A stretch of 53,072 nt of DNA from an uncultured Bacteroidia bacterium (GTDB taxonomy: Bacteria > Bacteroidota > Bacteroidia > NS11-12g > UBA9320). A program made the translations under genes and the position numbers. Of the stretch, positions 52,580 through 53,072 are shown one piece after another. Positions within the stretch are counted from its first letter, which is position 1. Each line of letters begins with the position of its first letter. The DNA is taken from assembly GCA_905478335.1 (NCBI GenBank), contig CAJQIC010000045.1:1-53072 (forward strand), in the 5' to 3' direction. The notes under the pieces are model-generated. The model saw only the letters and a list, made by a program, of their open reading frames with translations, searched no databases and had not been told where the DNA came from.

Positions 52580-53072
52580 ATGGCCTTCAACTCATTCCTA
52601 TTTGTTTCGGTATTCGCTTTCATTTCTTGTACTTCACCAAATGAAACTAAACACAAAACTAGCAGGCCAATAGTTGTTCAAGATAGTTCCGAGATTACAA
52701 AATATCGGCAGCAACATACAAGTGATAGCATTCCTAGCACATCGACTGGAAGTGTTTCTAACGGTCAATTAAAACATGGCAAACTTGTTCCGTTTGACGG
52801 AGACAACTTTAGATATTTTGACACCACAAGTTATTTGAATGACAGGGCATTTGTACATGATAAGGTGTTAAAGACAGTATTAGAGACGTATCGTGTATTA
52901 GCATCCTCGCCCCCAGGAAGAACGTTTACAATCATGGAATGTTCCCACAAAAACGGAGGTAAGCTATACCCACATAGAACGCATCAGAACGGTTTGAGTA
53001 TAGATTTTATGATGCCTTAGTAAAAGATGGAAAACCTTATTACAAACTAGACACGATCGGTCAATTTCATTA
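52580..53072 (+). pseudogene. MepA-like murein endopeptidase lipoprotein, interrupted by a frameshift and cut by the window edge
   Basis: The frame from ATG 52580 has a lipoprotein signal (FAFISC) and a tether. The body matches the penicillin-insensitive murein endopeptidase (M74) group: VSNGQLKHGKLVPFDG, YFDTTSYLNDRAF, IMECSHKNGGKLYPHRTHQNGLSIDFMMP, with the catalytic zinc HxxHxxGxxxD pattern. It stops at TAG 53018-53020. Translation resumes perfectly in the -1 frame from 53017 (LVKDGKPYYKLDTIGQFH to the window end), where the family continues. One T appears missing at a CCTT site. This is either a sequencing error, a recent mutation, or less likely programmed frameshifting. A TTG at 52571 is an alternative start. 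Confidence 0.78.

Noticed and set aside
1-53072. CRISPR array, tRNA/rRNA genes, insertion sequences, prophage or defence island
   Set aside because: No repeat-spacer pattern, cloverleaf-sized gene in any gap, transposase, integrase or known defence domain was seen.

Overview
The window reads as a compact chromosome segment of a marine-type Bacteroidota, most likely Flavobacteriales. The evidence is: type IX secretion (T9SS) cargo with both type A and type B C-terminal sorting domains, a PorQ-like T9SS component, an RprX/RprY-like two-component pair, many OmpA/PorT-like outer-membrane barrels, almost no Shine-Dalgarno sequences, and repeated Bacteroidota-type promoter boxes (TAnnTTTG, sometimes with an upstream TTG). 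Gene density is very high. No gap exceeds about 160 bases. I saw no tRNA, rRNA, CRISPR array, transposase or phage gene, so this looks like core chromosome rather than an island.

Layout, left to right. 0-5.7 kb: histidine kinase/response regulator, a cytochrome b5-like heme protein, the fabG-tatC-rpiB run, an orphan lipoprotein and pepE. 5.8-8.1 kb: an ECF sigma / anti-sigma-like / outer-membrane barrel operon with a candidate autoregulatory promoter. 8.2-13.9 kb: methyltransferase, PAP2 phosphatase and ZIP transporter, then an orphan secreted protein, then enoyl-CoA hydratase and a class III aminotransferase. 14-17.2 kb: an AIM24-like / subtilase / barrel operon. 17.2-21.5 kb: a small basic lipoprotein divergent from a hemin-type TonB receptor, a barrel, and a stand-alone copy of the N-terminal domain of Bacteroidota RluA-type enzymes. 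21.5-26.8 kb: a T9SS cargo divergent from an ArnT-like / GtrB-like / YbhN-like glycolipid operon. 26.8-30.9 kb: rsh, fur and purA. 31-43.4 kb: two giant type B T9SS cargo paralogues, then an operon of ECF sigma, a single-chain inner-to-outer-membrane anti-sigma/barrel fusion, and a T9SS type A cargo. 43.5-53 kb: Ldh-type dehydrogenase, methyltransferase, rnhB, a barrel, a voltage-gated K+ channel with a zinc ribbon, a 50-residue DUF5522-like protein, a LolE-like permease, a NamZ/DUF1343 lipoprotein, porQ, a metallo-hydrolase, and a frameshifted MepA-like endopeptidase at the edge.

The most system-like signal is the sigma / trans-envelope anti-sigma-barrel / T9SS cargo operon at 39.75-43.4 kb. 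The same logic appears in split form at 5.8-8.1 kb. I infer a route from outer-membrane state to transcription that bypasses a TonB receptor; the sequence supports the architecture but not the signal. The second signal is a group of promoters whose -7 box ends only 3-5 bases before the start codon, predicting leaderless mRNAs, with a frequent use of TTG and GTG starts.
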